Source of the DNA: Peribacillus simplex
GTDB taxonomy: Bacteria > Bacillota > Bacilli > Bacillales > DSM-1321
Assembly: GCF_030123325.1 (NCBI RefSeq)
Contig: NZ_CP126106.1
Coordinates: forward strand, 462,001-526,000
Length of the DNA: 64,000 nucleotides
Reading direction: 5' to 3'
Positions 1 through 8,274 of the stretch are shown here, in pieces. The stretch's first letter is position 1, and each line of letters starts with the position of its first letter. Made by a program: the position numbers and the translations under genes. The notes under the pieces were generated by a model that was not told where the DNA came from, ran no database searches, and saw nothing but the letters and a program-made list of their open reading frames with translations.

Positions 1-273
1 ATCATGTAAGCCCATTATAAAAGGAAAATGTGAAAAAACAGTGAAAATAAATTAGTTATCTAAAGGCAGTTTGAAAGGTTCGCTAGAAAAGTGATAATAA
101 TAAGTTTAGATTTGCCTTCCTACCTCCATTATAGCCATAAATCTTGGTTTGGAATTCCGCTTTGCAAAACATTAATAGGCATCCTGTTGTTATAAACTGC
201 ATTAAGAAATAATTAAGGTTCCTTTGATAACCTGAACCTATCATGTTTACAGGAATTATAGGAGGGATAGGCT

Positions 274-1809
274 TTGCTAAAGAAGGGATTAAAAGAAAAA
301 AGTGTGAAAGTAATCTTGGTTGGTTCCCTTGTGGGGATGGGAACATCCACTTATATGCCCGCAGTAGGGGCTGAGGAAGTCACTTCCGTCATTCAAAAAG
401 AGGCACAAACGGTAAATAGTCTTTCAAAGTTAGAAATAGAGGGTTTAGCACTGGATCAAAAATTTTCAGAAGATGTACACGACTATAGCTCGGCAGTGGG
501 GAATGATGTGGAAAAGATCAACTTACTTGCAGCAAGTCCTAACGAGAATGCATCCATCTATGTGAATGGTGTCAAAATGACAGAGGGGAAGGTGAAGGAC
601 TTACCGCTTCAAACTGGCATGAATACATTTGAAATCATCGTCAGCGATGGGCAAAATGAAACGGTTGCCTATACTCTCAAGGTCAAAAAACTTGAAAGTG
701 ATGATAACCTTTTAACATCAATCGGATTATCAAAAGGCTCATTGACATTCGATTCTAAAGTGACAGCTTATAATGCTTCTGTTGAAAATGAAGTCCAGTC
801 CATTACAGTAACTCCGACATTAAGTGACAGTACTGCAATTGTAAAGGTGAATGGAAAGGATGCAACCAGTGCAGGTGTAAAAGTTACCCCTCCAATCGGT
901 AAGACAACGGTGAAGATTATCGTTACAGCAGAAAATGGAGAGGAAAAAACTTATACGCTTACGATTACACGGGCGGCAGCCAAGGAAAAAGAAGAATCGC
1001 AAACTGCACCTAAAGAGGGTGAAGTTCAACAGGAGCCCTCAACAGGAACTAGTAAAACTCAACCTTCCTCCGATAAGGGGAATGAATCATCTGTAACACC
1101 AACGGAACCCTCCGATAAGGGGAATGAATCATCTGTAACACCAACGGAATCCTCCGATATGGGGAATAAATCATCTGTAACATCAACGGAGACCACCAAT
1201 AATCTAAAGCCAAGCAGTGGTGTCAGCCAAGTACCGAAAGCACAGCAACTTGAAAGCATTTCAACACAAAAAGCGAAAACGGATTCTATAGAGAAGGTAA
1301 CGTCAGCAGATTCTTTAGGTGAGGAAGGCAATGATGCTCCAGTGTTAAACAATCTGACTGTATCATCAGGAGTATGGAACAAATCCTTTGAATCTAATGA
1401 GCATACCTATCATATCGAGGTCGATAATGATATTTCTTCAGTCGAAATGAATGCGACGGCAAATGCCAGTGGAGCAACGATTGAATATGACGGTGAGAGC
1501 AGTAATAAAGTGAAGATCAAGGATAAAGCGAAAACGGCCATTTCCGTTACCGTTTCAAAGGATGGGGAGCGCCGTACTTACGTCCTTGTTTTCGAAAAGG
1601 ATATGGATGTGGAAATGGATGAGGAAGAAACCGTGGATGATGTCGAAACAAAAGAGGTGGAAGTTGAGGCAACGCAAATGAGTACAGCTGGCAAGTCGGA
1701 GAACGATACCTTCAATAATACTGAAGGCCAGGTTAATGGCGAACAACCTGTTGAGGCCGTGTCATTCTTTGGGAAAATAAAGGATTTCTTCACCTCCCTG
1801 ATTAAATAG
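274..1809 (+). CDS. Secreted protein with cadherin-like beta-sandwich domains
   Basis: The 511-residue protein starts at TTG, eight bases after a GGAGGG site at 261-266. Residues 1 to about 33 form a signal peptide (basic start, hydrophobic core, A-x-A-like end before EEV). Two domains of the cadherin-like beta-sandwich family (about 48-136 and 142-232) and a third (about 355-440) each carry the pattern N-x-F/Y followed by Y-x-x-x-V and end in a Y-T/V-L strand. A Ser/Thr/Pro/Gln-rich linker holds three 14-residue repeats. The C-terminal 70 residues are very acidic and end in a short amphipathic tail, with no LPXTG sorting signal. Such domains usually serve surface attachment or matrix roles, but the substrate here is unknown. 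It stands alone, convergent with the downstream kinase gene. Confidence 0.75.
   Translation: MLKKGLKEKSVKVILVGSLVGMGTSTYMPAVGAEEVTSVIQKEAQTVNSLSKLEIEGLALDQKFSEDVHDYSSAVGNDVEKINLLAASPNENASIYVNGVKMTEGKVKDLPLQTGMNTFEIIVSDGQNETVAYTLKVKKLESDDNLLTSIGLSKGSLTFDSKVTAYNASVENEVQSITVTPTLSDSTAIVKVNGKDATSAGVKVTPPIGKTTVKIIVTAENGEEKTYTLTITRAAAKEKEESQTAPKEGEVQQEPSTGTSKTQPSSDKGNESSVTPTEPSDKGNESSVTPTESSDMGNKSSVTSTETTNNLKPSSGVSQVPKAQQLESISTQKAKTDSIEKVTSADSLGEEGNDAPVLNNLTVSSGVWNKSFESNEHTYHIEVDNDISSVEMNATANASGATIEYDGESSNKVKIKDKAKTAISVTVSKDGERRTYVLVFEKDMDVEMDEEETVDDVETKEVEVEATQMSTAGKSENDTFNNTEGQVNGEQPVEAVSFFGKIKDFFTSLIK
1067..1192 (+). repeat. Three 42-bp tandem repeats inside the cadherin-like gene
   Basis: Three in-frame 42-bp units start at 1067, 1109 and 1151 with CCTCCGATAAGGGG or a one-base variant. 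They encode 14-residue Ser/Thr/Glu-rich units in the linker between domains 2 and 3. The first two units are almost identical and the third has diverged, which suggests recent slippage expansion. Confidence 0.9.
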
Positions 1810-1828
1810 GAATGGGTCTGAATCCTGA

Positions 1829-1855
1829 AAAAAAGGACAAGGTTTAGGCTTGTCC
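1829..1855 (-). terminator. Rho-independent terminator of the PAS kinase gene
   Basis: Stem GGACAAG / CTTGTCC (1835-1841 and 1849-1855) with a 7-base loop. Read on the minus strand it is followed by seven T, directly after the stop codon at 1862. It may also slow transcription of the convergent upstream gene. Confidence 0.75.
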
Positions 1856-1861
1856 TCGGAT

Positions 1862-3493
1862 TTATATTTTTATGGGCAAAATGATTTGGACCTCGGTTCC
1901 ATGGTTTAATTCGCTGTTAAAGCTGACCTTTCCCCGATGAGCCTCAATGATTCGGCAGCTGACTGTCAGTCCTAATCCGGTTCCTTTTTCTTTGGAAGAG
2001 TAGAAAGGCTCGCCAAGATGCTTTATCCGTTTTTTTTCAATTCCGCTTCCATTATCTTTGATGGTAATGGAAAGGTTATTGTCGATGCGTTCGAAATCTA
2101 TCCAAATGTGATCGGCGGATGCCTCCATTGAATTCTTGAGCATGTTTATGAATACTTGTTTTAATTGGTTTCCCTCACATAATAGAAGTGGTATTTCGTT
2201 TTTAACAGATATTGATATTTGGGTGGGGTACGAGTCCGCCTCTGGTTTCAATAAGGTTTTGACATCATTCATCAGGTCGATGATTTGATGTTTGGTGAAT
2301 GGAAGTTCCTGTGGTTTTGCCAGAACGAGTAACTCGCTTACAATAAGATTGATCCGGTCCAATTCACTTAACATGATCGTGTAGTATTGTTCATAGGGAT
2401 GGTCGCTCTTTTTAAGCAGCTGGACGAAACCTTTTAAAGAAGTCAGCGGGTTTCGTACCTCGTGGGCCACACTTGCGGCAAGTTCGCCGACTACCGATAA
2501 TTTTTCAGTTCTTCTTAAGCGTGCTTCGGTTTCCCGAATTTGAGTGACTTCTTTAGCATAAGTGATGATTCCGACTAAATCCTCTCCAACCATCATCGGG
2601 ACAAACGTACAAGAAAGTAAGATGGACTTCCCGTACTTCGTCAGGAATTCTATATCTTTCCCTTTTTTTATCCCCTTTTGGTTTTCCATGACATATTGGC
2701 AAGATGTACGGATCAATTCCGCGTCTTCAGCTGAGAAGTTCAAATTAATGAATGAGGCTCCATGTATTTCTTCCTGTTGAAAGCCTGTTACAGTTTCAAA
2801 CCTTGGATTTACGGTCGTGATCATTCCGTTTAAATCAAGCATCAGCATCGGATAAGGGTTGTGTTCAAACAATGATTTATAGCGTTGTTCACTATGGAAT
2901 AATTGATTCTCCGCGACTACTCTTTCAGAAATATCCCTGCCGATGACGACTAAGCCTTTTCGTGAACCATCCTCATTGAACAGGGGAACTTTGATCGTAT
3001 CAAAGGTCTTGTGATTGCCATCGGGAAGAGGGACGATTTCCTCACACCTTGTGATTTCCCCTTTTATCCACGTTTCTTCATCGGAAACTTCACAGTAGAT
3101 CAACGACTCTTTATAAAATTCGGAGTATTCTGCGAGCTCACTGTCTCTTTTTCCCTTATAGTCGACATGTTCCAATTGGAATAATTGCAGCCCGAAGGTA
3201 TTGGATTCAAGCCATCGGCCATCACCATCCTTGAAGTTAACGAAATCCACCATTGAATTTATGAGTGTACGCCGACGTTGTTCCGCTTCTTTTAATTGTT
3301 TGAATTCTTCCCTTTTAGCCAAATAAAGATATAAAACCAAGCCTATTGATAAAAGGAAAACAAATCCTTCCGCTCTTTGAAGTTGAATGAAGACCTCTTT
3401 GTTTTGGATATTTGTAGTTAAAAAATAGTCGAACACGACTAGTGTAAGAATCCCGAATAGGATATATATTGCTAAGATGGAGCGTTTGGACAT
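1862..3493 (-). CDS. Membrane PAS-domain sensor histidine kinase (sporulation-kinase-like)
   Basis: The 543-residue kinase has two N-terminal membrane helices (about 7-26 and 43-60) with a short loop, two PAS domains (about 80-190 and 200-320), a dimerisation/phosphoacceptor domain with the H-box AHEVRNPLTSLKGF (about 340), and a C-terminal ATPase domain with N-box (NMLKNSMEA), G1 (DNGSGI) and G2 (GTGLGL). This architecture matches the orphan KinA-KinE type kinases that feed phosphate into the Spo0F relay in spore formers. No response regulator gene is adjacent, which fits that idea. The assignment to the phosphorelay is inference; a kinase acting on another orphan regulator is possible. Confidence 0.85.
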   Translation of the reverse strand: MSKRSILAIYILFGILTLVVFDYFLTTNIQNKEVFIQLQRAEGFVFLLSIGLVLYLYLAKREEFKQLKEAEQRRRTLINSMVDFVNFKDGDGRWLESNTFGLQLFQLEHVDYKGKRDSELAEYSEFYKESLIYCEVSDEETWIKGEITRCEEIVPLPDGNHKTFDTIKVPLFNEDGSRKGLVVIGRDISERVVAENQLFHSEQRYKSLFEHNPYPMLMLDLNGMITTVNPRFETVTGFQQEEIHGASFINLNFSAEDAELIRTSCQYVMENQKGIKKGKDIEFLTKYGKSILLSCTFVPMMVGEDLVGIITYAKEVTQIRETEARLRRTEKLSVVGELAASVAHEVRNPLTSLKGFVQLLKKSDHPYEQYYTIMLSELDRINLIVSELLVLAKPQELPFTKHQIIDLMNDVKTLLKPEADSYPTQISISVKNEIPLLLCEGNQLKQVFINMLKNSMEASADHIWIDFERIDNNLSITIKDNGSGIEKKRIKHLGEPFYSSKEKGTGLGLTVSCRIIEAHRGKVSFNSELNHGTEVQIILPIKI

Positions 3494-3586
3494 GGAGATT
3501 CTCCCTGATTTTAAGACATTTCTATGGTAAAATTACATACACATTTTAACAAACTATCGGAAAAAAATATATGCAGAATCCTAAAT

Positions 3587-3619
3587 AAAAAAACAGGGGC
3601 CAATGGTCACCTGTTTTTT
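3587..3619 (-). terminator. Terminator overlapping the stop of the VTT-domain gene
   Basis: A ten-base stem AAAAAACAGG / CCTGTTTTTT surrounds the stop codon at 3607-3609, so the stop lies in the loop. The minus-strand 3' arm ends in a T-run. The hairpin is symmetrical enough to act on both strands. Confidence 0.75.
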
Positions 3620-4263
3620 CTGAAGAAGGTCAGTTTCTTTTTCTTTTTTGCGCGCTTATAGATAATGAAAAATAGTAAGAGGACGAGTGCGAGTGCTGCT
3701 AGCGTATATTGGTTCATTTCAACAGATAGCAGTCCATATGGAATGAGCGAAAGGAAGAAAAAGTAAATAAGGTTGCCAAGTGCCGTCGCTAATAAAAAAT
3801 CCTTGAAAGTGACGGTGCTGACACCAGCTACCAAGTTAATTAAGCTTGTTGGGATCAGAGGGAAGATCCTGCCTGTAAAAACGTACATGAAGCCATGCTC
3901 CACAACAGTTTCTTGCCACTTTTCACCAATCTTCTTTAAGAGAGGCTCCTGAAACCAGTTTCTTGCTGCATAAAAAATGAAACCTGAGGCAACAACGCTT
4001 GTAAACCAACTCCATAGATATCCATATATGAATCCGAATATCGTGACATTGATAGTCAGGAGCAAAATTAAGGGAATGATTGTAAAAGAATTTTGTACAA
4101 ACATCAATACGAATGTCACAATAAATGTAAGTAAAAGGTTTTCCTTCAAAATGCCAATAACAGAATCCAGATCACTTTTCCAAACCAAAGTGAATAACTC
4201 TGCATTAGAAATAATAAATATTGCAATTACCAATAGACCGATTATGGTCAGGACTTTTTTCAA
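3607..4263 (-). CDS. TVP38/TMEM64-family (VTT domain) membrane protein
   Basis: The 218-residue polytopic protein has about six hydrophobic segments. The central VTT (SNARE-associated) domain shows F-x-G-R-I-F-P-L-I-P near residue 132, followed by N-L-V-A-G, the usual signature of YdjX/TVP38 proteins. The C-terminus is a strongly basic cytoplasmic tail (RAKKKKK). DedA/VTT proteins act in lipid scrambling or membrane homeostasis; no substrate can be assigned. The gene is a single transcription unit between two terminators and starts at ATG 4263. Confidence 0.85.
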   Translation of the reverse strand: MKKVLTIIGLLVIAIFIISNAELFTLVWKSDLDSVIGILKENLLLTFIVTFVLMFVQNSFTIIPLILLLTINVTIFGFIYGYLWSWFTSVVASGFIFYAARNWFQEPLLKKIGEKWQETVVEHGFMYVFTGRIFPLIPTSLINLVAGVSTVTFKDFLLATALGNLIYFFFLSLIPYGLLSVEMNQYTLAALALVLLLFFIIYKRAKKKKKLTFFRKNR

Positions 4264-4314
4264 AGGGCCACCACCATTCTTACTAGTAGTTTATCATTTT
4301 CGAGTTCATTGGTG

Positions 4315-4352
4315 AAAAAAAAGAGCTGCCGCATCATGCAGACAGCTCTTTT
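4315..4352 (-). terminator. Terminator downstream of queT
   Basis: Stem AAAAGAGCTG / CAGCTCTTTT (4319-4328 and 4343-4352) followed on the minus strand by a further T-run. It lies 33 bases past the queT stop. Confidence 0.85.
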
Positions 4353-4385
4353 CCATTATAGTGGGTTCACGGCGCGAAGATTCCA

Positions 4386-4871
4386 TTAAAGCCACTTTTC
4401 AAACTGAATTCTTTTATTCATTCCATAAATGATTGGAGCCCCAATCAAGAGGACAACGAATTCACCGACAGCCGTGGTCATCCAGCTTAACCAGAATGGG
4501 AAGCCCAGGGCAAGGTTCAGTTCAATTGCAATTAAAAACATTGTGAACGTGAAAAAGATAATCGTGGCGATCATCCGTCCTTTAATGCCTTTTATGAACC
4601 GAGAAACAAAAATGACAAGCAATAAGGCGAGCAGAGATTGCCCCACCCCAAAAATCAAATCATATGGAACCATCGGCGAAAAAAGCAGATTCGATATGAA
4701 GACTCCGCCGACGATACCGTAGATATACTTTTTATTGAATACAATCAGATGATTCAATATTTCCGGTACACGAAATTGGAACATCTGAAATGATATTGGT
4801 TGGAACGCCAATGAGACCGCCACATACAAGGCAGCCAATAACCCGCTTATCACGAGTGTACGAACATTCAT
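4386..4871 (-). CDS. queT: QueT-family queuosine-precursor transporter
   Basis: The 161-residue, five- to six-helix membrane protein belongs to the QueT family, the substrate-binding S component of ECF-type importers. The N-terminal R-x-L-V-I-S-G-L-L-A-A-L-Y-V and the F-R-V-P-E-I-L-N-H-L loop (about 33-42) are typical. It would take up preQ1 or a related 7-deazaguanine using a shared ECF energising module, which is not encoded in this window. Control by a preQ1-I riboswitch in the leader strongly supports the substrate. The start at 4871 lies just after the ribosome binding site that the riboswitch masks. Confidence 0.88.
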   Translation of the reverse strand: MNVRTLVISGLLAALYVAVSLAFQPISFQMFQFRVPEILNHLIVFNKKYIYGIVGGVFISNLLFSPMVPYDLIFGVGQSLLALLLVIFVSRFIKGIKGRMIATIIFFTFTMFLIAIELNLALGFPFWLSWMTTAVGEFVVLLIGAPIIYGMNKRIQFEKWL

Positions 4872-4879
4872 TTTACTCT

Positions 4880-4917
4880 CTCCCTAGTTTTTTATCGTGG
4901 GATGGTTACGAACCACG
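4880..4917 (-). ncRNA. preQ1-I riboswitch controlling queT translation
   Basis: On the minus strand the leader reads CGTGG-TTCGTAA-CCATCC-CACG followed by ATAAAAAACTAGG. That is the compact preQ1-I pattern: a P1 stem (CGTGG with CCACG-type pairing), a C-rich loop and an A-rich tail that folds back into an H-type pseudoknot. The tail runs straight into the ribosome binding site AGGGAGAG of queT, so ligand binding would hide the site. Mechanism: translational OFF switch (inferred from geometry). Confidence 0.88.
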
Positions 4918-5091
4918 TTTAGGCGTTTGCCCGATTATTAATAGTATCCCATGCAAGCTTGTTTCGTCAATTTGTAAAGAATGGTTTTAATTTATAGTTT
5001 CCAAGCAGGGGAGGTAGCTTAATTGGATTTTGATTTATTGCAATGAAGGATGATATTATTTCAATATGTACTTCTAAGGAGTGAATATATT

Positions 5092-5613
5092 ATGTCGATC
5101 GAGAGTGTCAAAAGCCATTTTAAACAATGGGATCGGGAAGGCGATGTGATGGAGTTCGAAACATCGAGTGCTACGGTGATTGAAGCGGCGGAAACCATCG
5201 GTGTTATCCCAGCGCGGATTGCTAAGACTCTTTCCTTTAAGGGGGAAGGTGAAAAAGCCATTTTGATTGTTGCTGCAGGAGACGCGAAAGTGGATAATAA
5301 GAAATTTCGTCAGACGTTCGGTTTCAAGGCACGAATGCTTTCACCAGAAGAAGTGCTTGCACAGACCGGCCATGCCATCGGAGGAGTTTGCCCGTTTGGT
5401 CTGGCAAATGATCTAGCTGTTTTTCTTGATGTATCGATGAAACGCTTTGAGTCATTGTTTCCGGCATGCGGCAGTGCGAACTCTGCAATAGAACTTAAAC
5501 TCGCTGAGTTGTTTGAATATTCAGGCGCGAAGGATTGGGTGGATGTTTGCAAAGGTTGGGAAGAGAAGGGGAATGAGGAAACGGCGGTTGGCAATGCAGT
5601 TGATGGCCTTTGA
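5092..5613 (+). CDS. YbaK/EbsC-family aminoacyl-tRNA deacylase
   Basis: The 173-residue protein covers a whole YbaK/ProX domain. A-K-T-L near residue 44 (conserved lysine), D-x-K-V-D-x-K-K and G-x-x-I-G-G-V-C-P-F-G-L are the family landmarks. These proteins hydrolyse mischarged aminoacyl-tRNAs such as Cys-tRNA(Pro) or Ala-tRNA(Pro). The ATG at 5092 is preferred over an in-frame ATG at 5050 because AAGGAGTG lies at 5076-5083. The last 20 residues (Glu/Lys/Asn-rich) extend past the domain. It is a single-gene unit followed by a terminator. Confidence 0.88.
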   Translation: MSIESVKSHFKQWDREGDVMEFETSSATVIEAAETIGVIPARIAKTLSFKGEGEKAILIVAAGDAKVDNKKFRQTFGFKARMLSPEEVLAQTGHAIGGVCPFGLANDLAVFLDVSMKRFESLFPACGSANSAIELKLAELFEYSGAKDWVDVCKGWEEKGNEETAVGNAVDGL

Positions 5614-5644
5614 TGGTTTCGAAAAATGCACATGAATGGAATTG

Positions 5645-5670
5645 AGTCCACTATGGTGGACTTTATTTTA
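5645..5670 (+). terminator. Terminator after the YbaK gene
   Basis: Stem AGTCCAC / GTGGACT with a short loop, followed by TTATTTTA. Confidence 0.7.
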
Positions 5671-5745
5671 GTGGTGAACGCATACATTTTCTATGATTTA
5701 AGCGGAAAATCGGGCAGAAAGTGTTCCTTGAGCGGAGGTTGAAAG

Positions 5746-6558
5746 ATGTTAAATGAAAGCAAAAGAAAAAGCAATAACAGCTATCTTAGTCTTAAAACTC
5801 TTTATGAAGAGAATATAACGGTTAAAAGCATTGCCCAGGAGCTTGAGTTTTGCCATAATAACGATCTGGCGAAGGATATCCAGAAAGCATTGGAAAAAAA
5901 GAATTATGATATATTGGCAGTCCAAGATCAGGGGGAAATCATCGGGTATATCGAAAGGGAAGAACTCGGTGAAGGAAGCATCTCTGAATATTTGAGAAAC
6001 TTCTCACCAAGGGAAATGGTATCGGATTCAACTCCTTTGATCCAGCTTCTCCAGATTTTCAAGTATAAAACAAGGGTGTTCGTATTAGAGAATAATTCGA
6101 TAAAAAAGTTGATCACCCATGCCGACCTTCAAAAGCCTCCGATCAGGATGCTGATATTCGGATATATTACTTTATTGGAAATGAGGATGAGCGATATCAT
6201 CCAGGATAGATTCGGCGATGGTAGCTGGTATCCAATGATCAGCGAAGACCGTTTAGAAAAGGCAACCGAATTATATAGAAGGAGAATCGATAAAAACGAG
6301 GATATCAATATAATAGAGTGCCTGCAAATCAGTGATAAATTCGATATCATACATAAAGATAAAGATTTGAGGCGCTTCTTCCAAATCCCTTCGAAAAGTA
6401 AAGGGAAAAAGGATGCGAATGCCATCCGGAAATTAAGGGATAAGATTTCCCATGCTAATGAACTGGGGCTGGACATGTCATGGATGGAAATCATCGAGGT
6501 TGTCGAGACCTGTGGCCGACTGCTCGAAATCTCTGAATCTTATCAGTATGAAAAATAA
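5746..6558 (+). CDS. CBS-domain protein with a C-terminal HEPN-like domain
   Basis: The 270-residue protein is not a family I can name. Residues about 20-125 read as a tandem CBS unit (V-K-S-I-A-Q; I-I-G-Y-I; S-P-R-E-M-V-S-D-S-T-P-L; V-F-V-L-E-N-N-S-I-K-K-L-I-T), a module that usually binds adenine nucleotides. Residues about 130-262 are helical and contain R231-D-K-I-S-H236, matching the Rx4H catalytic motif of HEPN ribonucleases with the usual polar residue after Arg. A ligand-gated RNase or RNA-binding role is therefore plausible but unproven. It stands alone, with GGAGG at 5733-5737, and has no obvious antitoxin partner. Confidence 0.7.
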   Translation: MLNESKRKSNNSYLSLKTLYEENITVKSIAQELEFCHNNDLAKDIQKALEKKNYDILAVQDQGEIIGYIEREELGEGSISEYLRNFSPREMVSDSTPLIQLLQIFKYKTRVFVLENNSIKKLITHADLQKPPIRMLIFGYITLLEMRMSDIIQDRFGDGSWYPMISEDRLEKATELYRRRIDKNEDINIIECLQISDKFDIIHKDKDLRRFFQIPSKSKGKKDANAIRKLRDKISHANELGLDMSWMEIIEVVETCGRLLEISESYQYEK

Positions 6559-6562
6559 GGAT

Positions 6563-6588
6563 CCGGCTAATCATGCTGGTTCTTTTTT
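6563..6588 (+). terminator. Weak terminator after the CBS-HEPN gene
   Basis: Five-base stem CCGGC / GCTGG (one G-U pair) followed by TTCTTTTTT. Confidence 0.5.
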
Positions 6589-6603
6589 AGCGCATCCAAA
6601 CAG

Positions 6604-6627
6604 AAAAAACTGCCCGTATCAGGCAGT
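6604..6627 (-). terminator. Terminator of the DUF3892 gene
   Basis: Stem ACTGCC / GGCAGT; on the minus strand it is followed by TTTTTT. It lies eight bases past the stop. Confidence 0.75.
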
Positions 6628-6634
6628 CTCCCCC

Positions 6635-6931
6635 TCAAAACTCCGGCAGTTGATCCAGGTTATTTTCTTTTATCCCATCGGGCTCACTCCGCAATATGTC
6701 ACGTCCATATTTATGAAAGACGTCAACATTGGCCAGGTTGCCTGCTTTGGCTTCCGAAAGGGCTGTGGGGTAGTCGAGTTCGCGGCCGGAGTTCGTCTTG
6801 ATGGCGATAATATTGTCCTCTTCATTTTTCCTTACAGCGATGATTTCTTCTTTTCCTGCTGAATCAGCTTGGTTTGCTTGCGGTGTTCCCTGCTGTTTAT
6901 ATGATTCATAGGCCTTTTCAAATTGGTCCAT
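6635..6931 (-). CDS. DUF3892 domain-containing protein
   Basis: The 98-residue protein has an acidic, Gln-rich N-terminus (1-27) and then a DUF3892 domain: I-I-A-V-R-K-N near residue 29, I-K-T-N-S-G-R-E-L-D-Y near 44, A-x-x-E-A-K-A-G-N-L-A-N-V-D-V-F near 57, and a terminal L-R-S-x-P-D-G. The family is common in Bacillaceae, and its function is unknown. GGAGGTG at 6943-6949 on the minus strand supports the start. The region upstream is shared with the alcohol dehydrogenase promoter. Confidence 0.75.
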   Translation of the reverse strand: MDQFEKAYESYKQQGTPQANQADSAGKEEIIAVRKNEEDNIIAIKTNSGRELDYPTALSEAKAGNLANVDVFHKYGRDILRSEPDGIKENNLDQLPEF

Positions 6932-6990
6932 GTTTTAGACACCTCCTATTTATAGGGTGAGCCATTTTTTCTGCAATATACAAACCGGAT

Positions 6991-7053
6991 TTCGTCCAAC
7001 TTGAGCCATTGATTCGTCCAAATGGGCCGAATTTTCGGCACTTTTTTAAAGTG
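6991..7053. promoter_or_regulatory. Probable upstream activator sites for the sigma-54 promoter of adhP
   Basis: Two direct repeats TTCGTCCAA start at 6991 and 7013, 22 bp apart (two helical turns). They are followed by inverted repeats GCCGAA-TT-TTCGGC (7026-7039) and CACTTT-TTT-AAAGTG (7039-7053). The block sits 30-90 bp upstream of a -24/-12 promoter, where NtrC-type activators bind. Assignment to the regulator at 8272-9703 is inference. Confidence 0.5.
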
Positions 7054-7080
7054 AATGCTGTCTTCTTTGCCTTTTTGCAG

Positions 7081-7096
7081 TGGCATGGCACTTGCA
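7081..7096 (+). promoter_or_regulatory. Sigma-54 (-24/-12) promoter of adhP
   Basis: TGGCATGGCACTTGCA matches the sigma-54 consensus TGGCAC-N5-TTGCW with the invariant GG and GC exactly ten bases apart. Transcription would begin near 7108, about 55 bases before the ATG. Confidence 0.8.
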
Positions 7097-7163
7097 TCTT
7101 GTGTAAGTAGTAGGTGTAAGTAGCAAGAAATAATATCCACTGGAATAGGGAGGAAAATGAATC

Positions 7164-8231
7164 ATGAATGTAAATCAAGGGGCAAGCACTGTAAATGCAA
7201 AACAAAAGGTCAAGTCAATGAAAGCGGCGGTCGTCAATGAATTTAACCAAAAACTTGAGATTAAAGAAGTTCCCATCCCAGAGTTGGAATATGGTGAGAT
7301 ATTAGTGAAAATTAAAGCATGTGGCGTGTGTCATACCGATTTGCATGCGGTACATGGTGATTGGCCGGTAAAACCAAAGCTTCCGCTTATCCCCGGACAT
7401 GAGGGTGTGGGCATTATAGAAAAGGTGGCAGAAGGCGTAACTTCCTTGAAAGTAGGTGACCGTGTTGGGATCCCATGGCTTTATTCGGCTTGTGGCGATT
7501 GTGAATACTGTCTGACCGGAAGGGAAACGCTTTGCTTGGATCAATTGAATGCAGGCTATTCCGTGGACGGAGGGTATGCTGAATATTGTAAAGCACCCGC
7601 CAAATATGTGGTGAAGGTTCCTGAAGGGCTTGACTTTGCGGAGGTTTCACCAATTTTCTGTGCAGGTGTAACGACCTATAAAGCGCTTAAGGTATCAGAA
7701 GCAAAGCCTGGTGATTGGGTAGCGGTTTATGGAATTGGCGGATTGGGACATGTTGCCCTGCAATATGCGAAAGCGATGGGCTTTAATGTCATTGCTGTCG
7801 ATATTCAAGATGATAAGCTTGATCTTGCAACGGAACTTGGGGCGGATTACACGATTAATGGACTGAAGACCGATCCTGTACAGGCTATAAAGGATAAAGT
7901 TGGCGGTGTGCAGGCATCCATTTCTGTAGCGGTTACGAAAAAAGCTTTCGAACAGGCTTACAGTTCAGTCAAGAGGGGCGGGACACTTGTCGTAGTCGGA
8001 TTGCCGAATGATGAACTTCCAATCCCGATTTTTGATACAGTGCTGAATGGGGTAACTGTAAAAGGGTCAATCGTCGGCACGAGAAAAGATTTACAGGAAG
8101 CTGTTCAATTTGCGGCTGAGGGTAAAGTCAGAACGAATATAGAGACGAGGAAACTTGATGAAATAAATGATGTGTTTTCAATGATGGAAAAGGGAGAAAT
8201 CAACGGACGCATCGTATTGACGTTAGAATAG
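7164..8231 (+). CDS. adhP: Zinc-dependent alcohol dehydrogenase (AdhP/AdhA type)
   Basis: The 355-residue medium-chain dehydrogenase oxidises primary alcohols or reduces aldehydes with NAD(H). Catalytic zinc ligands lie in [10 protein letters not shown] (Cys56, His57) and G-H-E (about 84), with a later Cys near 164. Four structural-zinc cysteines lie in [15 protein letters not shown]. The Rossmann glycines are in Y-G-I-G-G-L-G-H (about 191). The start at 7164 follows GGGAGGA. It gives an 18-residue N-terminal extension before the usual M-K-A-A-V start of the family (Met19), which has no ribosome binding site of its own. The gene is convergent with the Fe-ADH/kinase/regulator operon and has a sigma-54 promoter, so it is the likely target of that regulator. 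Confidence 0.92.
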   Translation: MNVNQGASTVNAKQKVKSMKAAVVNEFNQKLEIKEVPIPELEYGEILVKIKACGVCHTDLHAVHGDWPVKPKLPLIPGHEGVGIIEKVAEGVTSLKVGDRVGIPWLYSACGDCEYCLTGRETLCLDQLNAGYSVDGGYAEYCKAPAKYVVKVPEGLDFAEVSPIFCAGVTTYKALKVSEAKPGDWVAVYGIGGLGHVALQYAKAMGFNVIAVDIQDDKLDLATELGADYTINGLKTDPVQAIKDKVGGVQASISVAVTKKAFEQAYSSVKRGGTLVVVGLPNDELPIPIFDTVLNGVTVKGSIVGTRKDLQEAVQFAAEGKVRTNIETRKLDEINDVFSMMEKGEINGRIVLTLE

Positions 8232-8237
8232 GAACAG

Positions 8238-8274
8238 AGGAGGATGCCCCAGGGACGGGGCATCCTCCTTTTTA
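8238..8274 (+). terminator. Strong terminator between adhP and the NtrC-type regulator
   Basis: Thirteen-base stem AGGAGGATGCCCC / GGGGCATCCTCCT with a six-base loop and a T5 tail. It is shared by the two convergent genes. Confidence 0.92.

Noticed and set aside
1059..1382. Minus-strand frame of 107 codons with internal repeats
   Set aside because: Mirror of the Ser/Thr-rich repeat of the cadherin-like gene.
6918..7205. Minus-strand frame of 95 codons
   Set aside because: It runs through the sigma-54 promoter and activator sites and has no ribosome binding site.
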